Source: Labedella endophytica (GTDB taxonomy: Bacteria; Actinomycetota; Actinomycetes; Actinomycetales; Microbacteriaceae). From it: DNA of 64,000 bases. How positions within the stretch are numbered: the stretch's first letter is position 1; every line of letters begins with the position of its first letter. Of the stretch, positions 16,005 through 23,872 are shown one piece after another. The translations under genes and the position numbers were made by a program. The stretch covers positions 558,001 to 622,000 of the forward strand of contig NZ_RZGZ01000002.1 in NCBI RefSeq assembly GCF_003990045.1, read 5' to 3'. Under the pieces are notes generated by a model. It saw nothing but the letters and a program-made list of their open reading frames with translations. It was not told where the DNA came from and did no database searches.

Positions 16005-17500
16005 TTCCTCGTCCCCTTCTTCCGCGGCGTCGCCGCTTGTTCCGTCTGCACGGTCGATGCGCCGCCGGACGCCGCGAGGTACGCCGCGAGCCCGTGGCGA
16101 CCGCCCTCGCGGCCGTAGCCCGATTCCTTGAATCCGCCGAACGGGCTCGAGGGGTCGAACTTGTTGAACGTGTTCGCCCACACGACGCCGGCGCGCAGGT
16201 CGTTCGCGATCGCGAGGATCTTGCTGCCCTTGTCCGACCAGATGCCTGCGGAGAGCCCGTACGGCGTGTTGTTGGCCTTCGCGACCGCCTCGGCCGGCGT
16301 GCGGAACGTGAGCACGGAGAGCACGGGGCCGAAGATCTCGTCGCGCGCGATCCGGTGCGACGTGTCGACGCCCGTGAAGATCGTCGGGGCGAACCAGAAC
16401 CCGTTCTCGGGCAGCTCGCACGCGGGGCTCCACCGTTCGGCGCCCTCCCGTTCCCCGATCTCGCTGAGGGATCGGATGCGCTCGAGCTGCGCCGCCGAGT
16501 TGATCGCACCGATGTCGGTGTTCTTGTCGAGAGGGTCACCCACCCGCAGCGTCTCCATACGGCGCTTGAGCTTCTCGATCACCTCGTCGTGCACGTTCTC
16601 CTGCACGAGGAGGCGGGACCCGGCGCAGCAGACGTGGCCCTGGTTGAAGAAGATCCCGTTGACGATGCCCTCGACCGCCTGGTCGACGGGGGCGTCGTCG
16701 AACACGATGTTCGCCGCCTTGCCTCCGAGCTCGAGCGTCAGCCGCTTCGAGGAACCCGCGACCTGCTTCGCGATCGCACGGCCGACGGCGGTCGACCCAG
16801 TGAAGGCCACCTTGTCGATCCCGGGATGGGTGACGAGCGCGCTGCCGGTGTCGCCCGCGCCGGTGACGATGTTGACGACGCCGGGAGGGAGATCCGCCTG
16901 CTGCAGGATCTCCGCGAAGAGCAGGGCCGTGAGCGGCGTGGTCTCCGCGGGCTTCAGCACAACGGTGTTGCCCGCCGCGAGGGCCGGCGCGATCTTCCAC
17001 GCGAGCATGAGCAGCGGGAAGTTCCACGGGATGACCTGCCCGGCCACGCCGAGGGCGCGCGGCGCGCTGCCGAGGCCTGCGTGCTCGAGCTTGTCCGCCC
17101 ATCCCGCGTAGTAGAAGAACCAGGCGGCCACGAGGGGCACGTCGACGTCCCGCGACTCCCGGATCGGCTTGCCGTTGTCGAGGCTCTCGGCCACGGCGAG
17201 CTCGCGGGCCCGCTCCTGGACGAGCCGGGCGATGCGGAAGAGGTACTTCCCGCGATCCGCCCCGGACATCCGCGACCACACGGTGTCGTAGGCCCGGCGG
17301 GCGGCGCGGACGGCTCGATCGACGTCCGCCTCCGACGCGCTCTGGACGGTCGTGATGTGCTTCTCGGTGGCCGGGGAGATGGTCGCGAAGGTACCTCCCG
17401 TGCCATCGACGAAGGCGCCGTCGATGAAGAGCCCGTATTCGGGCTTGAGGTCGAGGATGGACGCCGATTCGGGCGCCGGGGCGTAGTCGAGGAATGTCAT
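16001..17500 (-). CDS. NAD(P)-dependent aldehyde dehydrogenase
   Basis: Full-length 499-aa ALDH, cytoplasmic. The catalytic features are present: VIPWNFPLLM cofactor segment, KPAETTPLTA, FTGSTAVG, general-base glutamate in LTLELGGKAA, nucleophile cysteine in FFNQGHVCCAGSR, and the C-terminal SPFGGFKESGYGREGG. It follows deoC in an operon (20-bp gap, AAGGA ribosome-binding site before ATG 17500), so acetaldehyde released by DeoC is its probable substrate, giving acetate. It overlaps the truncated ALDH-like gene downstream by 4 nt, and the two resemble the two halves of ALDH16. Confidence 0.93.
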   Translation of the reverse strand: MTFLDYAPAPESASILDLKPEYGLFIDGAFVDGTGGTFATISPATEKHITTVQSASEADVDRAVRAARRAYDTVWSRMSGADRGKYLFRIARLVQERARELAVAESLDNGKPIRESRDVDVPLVAAWFFYYAGWADKLEHAGLGSAPRALGVAGQVIPWNFPLLMLAWKIAPALAAGNTVVLKPAETTPLTALLFAEILQQADLPPGVVNIVTGAGDTGSALVTHPGIDKVAFTGSTAVGRAIAKQVAGSSKRLTLELGGKAANIVFDDAPVDQAVEGIVNGIFFNQGHVCCAGSRLLVQENVHDEVIEKLKRRMETLRVGDPLDKNTDIGAINSAAQLERIRSLSEIGEREGAERWSPACELPENGFWFAPTIFTGVDTSHRIARDEIFGPVLSVLTFRTPAEAVAKANNTPYGLSAGIWSDKGSKILAIANDLRAGVVWANTFNKFDPSSPFGGFKESGYGREGGRHGLAAYLAASGGASTVQTEQAATPRKKGTRK

Positions 17501-17519
17501 GATCGTCCTTCTTCTCGCG

Positions 17520-18530
17520 TCAGACGACGGAGACGTAGTCGGGGCCCGAGTAGCGGCCGGTCGCGATCTTCTGCTTCTGCATGAGCACGTCGTCGAGCAG
17601 GCTCGATGCGCCGAAACGGAAGAGGTGCGGCGAGAGCCATTCCTCTCCGACCGTCTCGGCGACGGCGACGAGGTAGGAGATGGCGTCCTTCGACGTGCGG
17701 ATGCCGCCGGCGGGCTTCACCCCGATCCGCTGACCCGTGGCGAGGTGCCAGTCGCGCACGACCTCGAGCATGAGGAGCGTCACGGGGAGGGTGGCGGCGG
17801 GGGCCACCTTGCCCGTGGAGGTCTTGATGAAGTCACCGCCCGCGAGGATCGCGAGCCAGGAGGCGCGTCGCACGTTGTCGTAGGTCGAGAGTTCGCCGGT
17901 CTCGAGGATGACCTTGAGGTGGGCGTGGCTCCCGTCCGGGCGGCGGCAGGCCTGCTCCACGGCGACGATCTCGTCGTAGACCTGGCCGAAGCGCCCGGAG
18001 AGGAACGCCCCGCGGTCGATGACCATGTCGATCTCGTCGGCCCCAGCGGCCACTGCGTCGGAGGTGTCCTGGAGCTTGACGGCAAGGGACGCGCGCCCGC
18101 TCGGGAAGGCCGTCGACACGGCGGCGACGGCGATGTCGCCCCCGGCCGCGGCGTGATGGCGTCCGAGCGCCGAGACGGCGTGGCCGACCATGTCGTTGTA
18201 GACGCACACGGCCGCGACCCGGCCGACGGAGGGGTCGCCCGGGTCCGGCGAGATCGCCTTCGACACGAGGGACCGCACCCGCCCGGGGGTGTCGGAGCCC
18301 TCGAGGGTCGTGAGGTCGATGAGTGAGACGATCGTGTCGAGCGCTGCCGCCTTCGACGCGGTCTTGATGGACCGCGTACCGAGGGTCGCGGCGCGCTGCT
18401 CGAGGCCCACGGCGTCCACTCCCGGGAGACCGTGGAGGAACCGTCGCAGCGCCGCGTCCGTCGCGGGCCCGTCGAAGGGCCGGACGAGGGCGCGGTCCGC
18501 GGGGGCCGCTGGAGTGTCGGTATCGGTCAT
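17520..18530 (-). CDS. deoC: Deoxyribose-phosphate aldolase
   Basis: Splits 2-deoxyribose 5-phosphate into glyceraldehyde 3-phosphate and acetaldehyde. It is 336 aa, the longer form of the family (E. coli is about 259), with an N-terminal extension. The Schiff-base lysine is Lys236 in DFIKTSTG and the second catalytic lysine is Lys272 in GVKPAGGIRT; the motif EIDMVIDRGAF is also typical. Its ATG (18530) overlaps the stop of the SorC-type regulator gene as ATGA, so it is translated in coupling with its own regulator. The downstream ALDH pair completes the pathway. Confidence 0.96.
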   Translation of the reverse strand: MTDTDTPAAPADRALVRPFDGPATDAALRRFLHGLPGVDAVGLEQRAATLGTRSIKTASKAAALDTIVSLIDLTTLEGSDTPGRVRSLVSKAISPDPGDPSVGRVAAVCVYNDMVGHAVSALGRHHAAAGGDIAVAAVSTAFPSGRASLAVKLQDTSDAVAAGADEIDMVIDRGAFLSGRFGQVYDEIVAVEQACRRPDGSHAHLKVILETGELSTYDNVRRASWLAILAGGDFIKTSTGKVAPAATLPVTLLMLEVVRDWHLATGQRIGVKPAGGIRTSKDAISYLVAVAETVGEEWLSPHLFRFGASSLLDDVLMQKQKIATGRYSGPDYVSVV

Positions 18531-19543
18531 GTCGTCGTCCTTCTAGAGGGGTGTCGAGGGGAGGAATCCTGTGAGCCGCCGGGATCGTCGGGGGGATGGA
18601 CGGCCGCGAGCAGCGCGTTCGCGATGCCCTCGTCGGTCACGAGCACCGTGCAGAGGCCGCTCGCCACGATCGCTCGTGCCACCGCGACCTTCTCGGCACC
18701 GGAAACCACCGCGATCGTGCGGGCGGCCTCGCGCAAGCGCTCGAGAGGGAGGCCGACCGTGCGCTCGTCGAGCCCCGGGTCGACGATGCGGCCGTCGGCG
18801 TCGATGTAGCGGCCCACGACGTCGCCGACGGCTCCGCGGCGCACGAGCTCCTCCATGTCGTCGCGGCGCAGGTAGCCGCTCTCGATGTGGGCCGAGTCCG
18901 GAGTCGTCGCGCCCGCGCTGAAGAGGTACACGTCCGCGCTCGCGGCCAGGTCGAGGATGCCGGCGACCGTGCGGTCGCTCTCGATGCTCCGCTTCGTCTC
19001 GACCCGCTCGAGGATCGCCGGGCTCGGCAGCAGGGTCGCCCCTCCACCGGCCTTCCGAGCGATCTCGACGGCGGTCGCGGCTGCGGTTCCGGAGCGGCGG
19101 TTGACGCTCACTCCCCCGTTGATCTGCACGACGGCGACGCCTGATGCCCACCCCTCGGGCAGCGCGTTCGCGACGGATAGGAGGGTGCGACCCCAGCTGA
19201 TGCCGAGGGTGCGCGGGACGGGACGGAGCGCCGTGAGGTGGTCGGCCGCCGCGGTGGCGACGCGAGCGGCGACCTCCGCCGCATCCGCCGCGTCGCCGAC
19301 GGGCACGACCACGGCGTCCGCGAGGCCGAAGCGTTCGCCGAGCGCGCGCTCGAGTCCGAGCCGGCGGGCCCGGGGGTGGACGATCTCGATGCGGATGAAG
19401 CCGCGCTGCTTCGCCGTGGCGAGGAGGCGGCCGACCTTCCAGCGCGTGAGTCCGAGGATCGCGCCGATCTCGTCCTGGGTCTTGTCCTCGTCGTAGTAGA
19501 GCTCGGCGGCGCGGACGGAGAGCAGTTCGTCGTCGATCTTCAC
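18527..19543 (-). CDS. SorC/DeoR-type sugar-binding transcriptional regulator
   Basis: A 338-aa regulator with an N-terminal helix-turn-helix (about residues 15-45, KTQDEIGAILGLTRWKVGRLLATAKQRG) and a C-terminal SorC sugar-phosphate-binding domain (GISWGRTLLSVANAL, VVQINGG, VYLFSAGA, VVGRYIDADG). First gene of the operon with deoC and two ALDH-like genes, so it is probably a deoxyribose 5-phosphate-responsive repressor, like B. subtilis DeoR of the same family. GTG 19543 is chosen because an AAGGGAG site lies 8 nt upstream; a longer frame runs to 19771 through the promoter region. A TGCTCA-CA-TGAGCA palindrome at 19626 may be its operator. Confidence 0.9.
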   Translation of the reverse strand: MKIDDELLSVRAAELYYDEDKTQDEIGAILGLTRWKVGRLLATAKQRGFIRIEIVHPRARRLGLERALGERFGLADAVVVPVGDAADAAEVAARVATAAADHLTALRPVPRTLGISWGRTLLSVANALPEGWASGVAVVQINGGVSVNRRSGTAAATAVEIARKAGGGATLLPSPAILERVETKRSIESDRTVAGILDLAASADVYLFSAGATTPDSAHIESGYLRRDDMEELVRRGAVGDVVGRYIDADGRIVDPGLDERTVGLPLERLREAARTIAVVSGAEKVAVARAIVASGLCTVLVTDEGIANALLAAVHPPDDPGGSQDSSPRHPSRRTTT

Positions 19544-19625
19544 GGCGCCGCTCCCTTCGACTCTGACGGTGGCGAGTCCCACGATAGGGCGGCGATGTGC
19601 GCGAGACAACGACGGAGCGGCGTCC

Positions 19626-19639
19626 TGCTCACATGAGCA
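19626..19639. promoter_or_regulatory. Candidate operator palindrome TGCTCA-N2-TGAGCA
   Basis: A perfect 6-bp inverted repeat with a 2-nt centre, lying in the 164-bp divergent gap about 80 nt upstream of the SorC-type gene and 69 nt upstream of the gene at 19708. It is the only clear symmetrical site in this gap. Assignment to the SorC protein is inferred from position. Confidence 0.4.
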
Positions 19640-19695
19640 CAGCGGCCAGCGTCGGCGCTCACTCGTTGCCCTCCCGCCGGACACCCGGCGCGGCG

Positions 19696-19701
19696 TAGTC
19701 T
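19696..19701 (+). promoter_or_regulatory. -10 box TAGTCT, leaderless promoter
   Basis: TAGTCT ends 6 nt (GGCCGC) before ATG 19708 with no Shine-Dalgarno sequence between. Confidence 0.55.
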
Positions 19702-19707
19702 GGCCGC

Positions 19708-20382
19708 ATGGCACGCTCAACCACCGCCGCCGACGCTCGCGGACCGCAGATCGCCAGCGCTCTCGAGACACTCGCGGACGCGCTGTCGACCCTGACCGAT
19801 CCCCAATGGGAAGCGGAGAGCCTCTGCGAGGGGTGGAGCACGAAGGTCGCCGTCGCGCACCTGGCCTGGCGGGTCGGTTCCCCGACCTCGCGACTGGCCA
19901 CGGACGTCGCGCGCGCCACGGTCGCGGGGCGCCACCTCAACCCCATGGCCTCCTTCGACGGGATCGCGCGGGAGCGGGCGGCGGCCGCGTCGGGCCCCGA
20001 CCTCGTGGGAGAGCTGCGGCTCATCGCCGCAGACAAGCGCGCCGGACGCGGACGGACGAACCCCGGCGAGCTCTTCGAGGTGGTGGTGCACGGCTACGAC
20101 GCCGCCCACCCGTCAGGACTGCGGGTGCCGTTCGCCGCGACGGCGACCCACGCGGTGGGACGGCAGGCCGCCTCCCTCGCGGCGCCCCGCGTGCGCTTCG
20201 CCCTGCGCACCCGCACGATGCTCGCGGGCGACGACGGCTGGAGCGTCGGACGCGGCCCCGTCATCGAGGGCACGGCGGAGAGCGTCATCCTCTACCTCAC
20301 GGGCCGTCGCTCCCCGAAGGTCGGCCGCCGCCGCGTCCTCGCGCCGCTGCCGCCCGGCGCGCCGCACCCCGGCATCGTCTGA
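19708..20382 (+). CDS. Maleylpyruvate isomerase/DinB-like family protein (TIGR03083 type)
   Basis: A 224-aa protein with the actinobacterial N-terminal DinB-like domain: ALADALSTLTDPQWEAESLCEGWSTKVAVAHLAWR (the WSxxxxVAHL metal-binding histidine region) and a later VVVHGYDAAHPSG with further metal-ligand histidines. Members of this group include mycothiol-dependent isomerases and transferases, which fits an actinobacterium, but this member's substrate is unknown. ATG 19708 follows a TAGTCT -10 box by 6 nt. It is convergent with ribF with only 19 bp between stops, so one terminator must serve both or transcripts overlap. Confidence 0.8.
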   Translation: MARSTTAADARGPQIASALETLADALSTLTDPQWEAESLCEGWSTKVAVAHLAWRVGSPTSRLATDVARATVAGRHLNPMASFDGIARERAAAASGPDLVGELRLIAADKRAGRGRTNPGELFEVVVHGYDAAHPSGLRVPFAATATHAVGRQAASLAAPRVRFALRTRTMLAGDDGWSVGRGPVIEGTAESVILYLTGRRSPKVGRRRVLAPLPPGAPHPGIV

Positions 20383-20401
20383 GCCACGCTCGCCGACGTG
20401 A

Positions 20402-21337
20402 TCAGCCGCAGCCGAGGACCTCGCGGACGCGCTCGACGTCGTTCGTCATCTGGGCGATGAGCGGTTCGATCCCCTCGTACGCCACCATGCCGCGGATCCG
20501 CTCGACGAACCGCACGTCCACGACCTTGCCGTAGAGGTCGATGTCCTGGTCGAGCAGGTACGCCTCCACCTGGCGCTGCGGCACACCCTCGAACGTCGGG
20601 TTGTCGCCCACTGAGATCGCGGTGGGATAGACCGATCCATCCACCTCGAACCAGCCGGCGTAGATCCCGTCGGCGGGGATGAGGCCGTCCGAGTCGGGCG
20701 AGAGGTTCGCCGTCGGGAAGCCGAGTTCGCGCCCGCGCTTCGCGCCATGCACGACGACGCCGCGAACGGTGGGGACGTGGCCGAGCAGTTCACCGGCGCC
20801 CGCGACGTCGCCGTCGGCGAGGAGCGAGCGGATCCGCGTCGACGAGACCCGGCCAGCATCGCCGACCAGGACATCGCCGATGGTACGCACGGTGAAGCCG
20901 TGGACGCGTCCCAGCCGCTCGAGCTCGGCCACGTCGCCCGCGCCGCCGCGGCCGAAGCGGAAGTCTTCGCCGACGAGGACCGAGCGGGCGTGCACCCGCT
21001 CGACGAGCACGTGTGAGACGAAGTCCTCGGCGCTCAAGTGCGCGAGGGCCTCGTCGAAGGTGAGAAGCAGAGTGGCATCGACTCCGGTCTCCCCGAGCAG
21101 ACGCAGCTTCTGCTCGACCCCGACGAGCGTCTCCGGGCAGAGCTCCGGCCGCAGGAGGGCGAGGGGGTGGCGGTCGAAGGTCACGACGACGCTCGCGAGG
21201 CCCGCTGAGTGAGCATCGGCGAGGAGCTCCCCGATGACGGCGCGGTGGCCGGCGTGCACGCCGTCGAACTTGCCGATCGTCACGGCAGACGGCCCGAAGT
21301 CCGCGGGGACCTCGCCGGGCCCGTCGAAGACGATCAT
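20402..21337 (-). CDS. ribF: Bifunctional riboflavin kinase / FAD synthetase
   Basis: Converts riboflavin to FMN and then FAD. It is 311 aa with an N-terminal FMN adenylyltransferase domain (VTIGKFDGVHAGHRAVI, residues 19-35; GEDFRFGRGGAGD; VSSTRIRSLL) and a C-terminal flavokinase domain (RGVVVHGAKRGRELGFPTANL with the PTAN metal/ATP motif, and ISVGDNPTF). ATG 21337 overlaps by 4 nt (ATGA) the stop of a small membrane-protein gene upstream; the run truB - two membrane proteins - ribF is tightly coupled. A longer frame reaching 22111 is spurious. Confidence 0.96.
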   Translation of the reverse strand: MIVFDGPGEVPADFGPSAVTIGKFDGVHAGHRAVIGELLADAHSAGLASVVVTFDRHPLALLRPELCPETLVGVEQKLRLLGETGVDATLLLTFDEALAHLSAEDFVSHVLVERVHARSVLVGEDFRFGRGGAGDVAELERLGRVHGFTVRTIGDVLVGDAGRVSSTRIRSLLADGDVAGAGELLGHVPTVRGVVVHGAKRGRELGFPTANLSPDSDGLIPADGIYAGWFEVDGSVYPTAISVGDNPTFEGVPQRQVEAYLLDQDIDLYGKVVDVRFVERIRGMVAYEGIEPLIAQMTNDVERVREVLGCG

Positions 21338-21786
21338 GCGCCGGTCACGCGTTCGCTCGGCCGCTGCGCGGTGACGACCGGTCGACGACGACGAAGGTAG
21401 AGCAGTCCGAGGACCGGGAGCACGAGGGGGATGAAGAGGTAGCCGGCGCCGAACCAGCTCCACACCGAGGCGTGGGCGAAGAGCTCGGGCACGACGAGGC
21501 TCATCGTGCCGACGACGAGGACGCCGACGAGCTCGAATCCGATCGTCGCGAGGGCCACGCGGCGCCACGTCTCGCCCGGTGCGACGAGCGCGATCGTCGC
21601 GAGGATGTAGACGACGGCGGCGAGTGCCGAGAGCGAGTACGCGACGGGCGCCTCGTCGAACTCGGAGACGATCTGGTAGAAGGACCGACCGGTCGCGGCG
21701 AGGGCCAGGATCGCATACACGACGACGAGGACCCGGCCGATGCCTGCGGAGGAGCTCTGCTCGGGCGGGGAGGTGGACGCGGTCAT
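21334..21786 (-). CDS. Small integral membrane protein, four predicted helices
   Basis: A 150-aa protein with hydrophobic segments at about residues 17-35, 48-68, 77-97 and 105-128, a Ser/Thr/Pro-rich N-terminus and a basic C-terminal tail (YLRRRRPVV). I do not recognise a family. It is probably a structural or accessory membrane protein. It lies inside the truB-ribF operon, with its TGA overlapping the ribF ATG. A second, similarly sized membrane protein precedes it, and the two may function together. Confidence 0.75.
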   Translation of the reverse strand: MTASTSPPEQSSSAGIGRVLVVVYAILALAATGRSFYQIVSEFDEAPVAYSLSALAAVVYILATIALVAPGETWRRVALATIGFELVGVLVVGTMSLVVPELFAHASVWSWFGAGYLFIPLVLPVLGLLYLRRRRPVVTAQRPSERVTGA

Positions 21787-21798
21787 AGAACCCCCAGT

Positions 21799-22167
21799 CT
21801 ATCCGCCCTGGACGAACCAGATCTGGTGCATGCGGTACACCATGACGGCGATCGCGAGGTTGGCCACCCCGAGGATCACCGTCGCCCACTTCGAGCGGTC
21901 GATGAGGGCCCAGAAGCCGGCGCCGACGGGCAGGAGGATCGCCGATCCGAGGTACAGGCCGAACTCGAGGGCGTCGCCGGTGGGGTCGTTGCCGACCGCC
22001 GGGGAGACGATCGAGACGACGAGCTGCACGATGAGGAGGACCTCCACGAGGGCGGTCGCCCCGAGCGTGAGGTCGCTCGGCTTCCGTCCGGCGAGGCCCA
22101 GCACGAGGCACAGGAGCCCCGCGATGATCGCGACGGCGACCTGGACGATCGTGAGTGCGTCGATCAT
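21799..22167 (-). CDS. Small integral membrane protein
   Basis: A 122-aa protein, almost entirely hydrophobic, with four predicted helices (about residues 5-25, 37-57, 70-88 and 96-114) and the C-terminal sequence MVYRMHQIWFVQGG. No family is recognised, though this small-membrane-protein type is common in Actinobacteria. ATG 22167 overlaps the truB stop as ATGA; longer open frames upstream are shadows of truB. Its placement between truB and ribF, normally adjacent genes, is the main contextual clue. Confidence 0.78.
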   Translation of the reverse strand: MIDALTIVQVAVAIIAGLLCLVLGLAGRKPSDLTLGATALVEVLLIVQLVVSIVSPAVGNDPTGDALEFGLYLGSAILLPVGAGFWALIDRSKWATVILGVANLAIAVMVYRMHQIWFVQGG

Positions 22168-23087
22168 GGCGCCTCCTCGACGGGGAAGTTGGCGAGGACC
22201 CGGAGCGCCCCGCGTTCGACGTGGGCGATCCCGACGAGACGTCCGTCGGGAGCGACGGCTGCGAGAGGGCCGTCGGGTACGTCGTCTCCGTGCGGCACGA
22301 CCTTCTTGCCGTGTCCGAGGTCGACGGCCTCGTCGCTGGTCAGATCGAGCACGGGGAGGAAGCGCCCGGCGGCGGCGGTCGGGGGCAGGAGGGCCGCCCC
22401 GACGGTCGCCTCGGTGTCGTCGGAGGCCTCCGCGAGGGCGTCGAGCGTCCGGGCGTCCGTCACGGAGAACGGCCCGATGCGGGATCGGCGGAGCGCCGTC
22501 AGGTGCCCGCCCACGCCGAGGCCTGCGCCGAGATCGCGGGCGAGGGCGCGGATGTAGGTCCCGCTCGAGCACTCGACGCGCACGTCCACGTCGATCGCGG
22601 TCTCGGATCGTCGAATGTCGAGTACCTCGAACGCGGAGATCGTGACGGTGCGCGCCGCGAGGCTCACGTCCTCCCCCGCGCGCACCTTCGCGTACGAACG
22701 GACACCGTCCACCTTGATCGCGCTCACGGCCGAGGGGACCTGTTCGATCTCCCCCGTCAACGCGGCGATTCCAGCGCGCACGGCATCGTCGGTCACGGCC
22801 GCGAGTGCCTCCGGAGACGCGGTCTCGAGCACCTCGCCCTCTCGATCGTCGGTCACCGTGGTCCCACCGAGTCGGATCGTGGCGAGGTACTCCTTGTCGG
22901 CCCCGACGATCCACGTCAGGAGACGCGTTGACGGCCCGAGCCCCAGCACGAGCAGTCCCGTGGCCATGGGGTCGAGGGTGCCGGCATGGCCGACCTTCCG
23001 CGTGCCGGCGAGGCGACGCACGCGAGAGACGACCCCGTGGCTCGTCATCCCGTCGGGCTTGTCGACGAGGAGGATTCCGTTCGGCAT
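22164..23087 (-). CDS. truB: tRNA pseudouridine(55) synthase
   Basis: Forms pseudouridine 55 in the T-loop of tRNAs. The 307 residues start NGILLVDKPDGMTSH and carry motif II HAGTLDPMATGLLVLG with catalytic Asp39. Later VECSSGTYIRALARDLG and GHLTALRRSRIGPF are typical, and a C-terminal PUA-like region follows. ATG 23087 is the natural start, 4 nt after the uridine kinase-like gene stop (23092). In related genomes truB follows rbfA directly; here the two are separated by mutY, an Nramp-like gene and the kinase-like gene. Confidence 0.97.
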   Translation of the reverse strand: MPNGILLVDKPDGMTSHGVVSRVRRLAGTRKVGHAGTLDPMATGLLVLGLGPSTRLLTWIVGADKEYLATIRLGGTTVTDDREGEVLETASPEALAAVTDDAVRAGIAALTGEIEQVPSAVSAIKVDGVRSYAKVRAGEDVSLAARTVTISAFEVLDIRRSETAIDVDVRVECSSGTYIRALARDLGAGLGVGGHLTALRRSRIGPFSVTDARTLDALAEASDDTEATVGAALLPPTAAAGRFLPVLDLTSDEAVDLGHGKKVVPHGDDVPDGPLAAVAPDGRLVGIAHVERGALRVLANFPVEEAP

Positions 23088-23091
23088 CGGA

Positions 23092-23766
23092 TCAGCAGCT
23101 GTCCGCGAAGCGGCGGACGGGCACGCCCGGATCGGCGTTGTCGACGATCGCGACGGCGCGCGTACGCGGGCGGACCTCGGCGACGTAGAGGCGCTGGCCC
23201 TGCGTGTATCGCGCATTGCTCGGGGCATCCGGATCCGAGTCGGTGCCGTCGCGCTCGGCGACCCTCGCCGCGGCGACCTCGCGCGGGACCTCGAGGTTGA
23301 TCGAGTAGTTCCAGAGTCCGATGAGCTCCGGGCGGTGGAGGAAGATCCCGTCCACGATGAGCACGGCGTCCGGCGGCGCGATCGAGGGTTCCCCCTCGAC
23401 GGGTCGGTCCTCCTCGACGTCGAAGACGGCCGTGCGGAACGACTCGTCCCCACCGCGACGGAACGGGGTGATGAGCTCGTCCCGGAAGGCCTGGTAGTCG
23501 TACGAGTCGCGGTAGAAGCCCTCGGGCGAGTCGCGGCCGACCGCGTAGCGCTCGGCGCTCGGTCGATGGAAGTCGTCGATGCTCGCCCGCACCACAGCGT
23601 GATCGCGCTCCGCGAAGGTCGCTGCGAGTGCGTCGGCGAACACGGTCGTGCCCGCGCCGTCGAGTCCGTCGACGGCCACCACGGGGCGACCGGTGCTGTA
23701 GTGCAGGAGGATCTCGTCGCGCAGCTCGCGCAGCAGCGCGAGGCGCGCGGGGGTGTCGGCGCTCAT
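23092..23766 (-). CDS. Uridine kinase-like P-loop protein with altered Walker A
   Basis: A 224-aa NTPase-fold protein of the actinobacterial uridine kinase group: VVAVDGLDGAGTT (residues 29-41), ASIDDFHRPSAERY with the phosphate-acceptor DDFH, SYDYQAFRDEL, and AVLIVDGIFLHRPEL with Walker B. The P-loop lysine expected at position 40 (GxxGxGK[ST]) is threonine (codon ACG), one base from AAG. The rest of the fold is intact, so it may have reduced activity or use another residue. ATG 23766 follows a TACGCT -10 box by 6 nt; the GGGAGC between could also act as a ribosome-binding site. It is divergent from mutY. Confidence 0.82.
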   Translation of the reverse strand: MSADTPARLALLRELRDEILLHYSTGRPVVAVDGLDGAGTTVFADALAATFAERDHAVVRASIDDFHRPSAERYAVGRDSPEGFYRDSYDYQAFRDELITPFRRGGDESFRTAVFDVEEDRPVEGEPSIAPPDAVLIVDGIFLHRPELIGLWNYSINLEVPREVAAARVAERDGTDSDPDAPSNARYTQGQRLYVAEVRPRTRAVAIVDNADPGVPVRRFADSC

Positions 23767-23772
23767 GCTCCC

Positions 23773-23778
23773 AGCGTA
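23773..23778 (-). promoter_or_regulatory. -10 box TACGCT before the uridine kinase-like gene
   Basis: On the minus strand TACGCT ends 6 nt before ATG 23766. This promoter would also serve truB, the two membrane protein genes and ribF downstream. Confidence 0.5.
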
Positions 23779-23860
23779 CTTCCCGTCGAGCCGCGGGCGG
23801 CTCGACGGACGGGTGGATCGACCGGGATCCGCGCCGACCGGATCCCGCCGGGCGAGCGCT

Positions 23861-23866
23861 TAGAGT
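23861..23866 (+). promoter_or_regulatory. -10 box TAGAGT, leaderless promoter of mutY
   Basis: TAGAGT ends 6 nt (CGAGAG) before GTG 23873. Confidence 0.5.
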
Positions 23867-23872
23867 CGAGAG

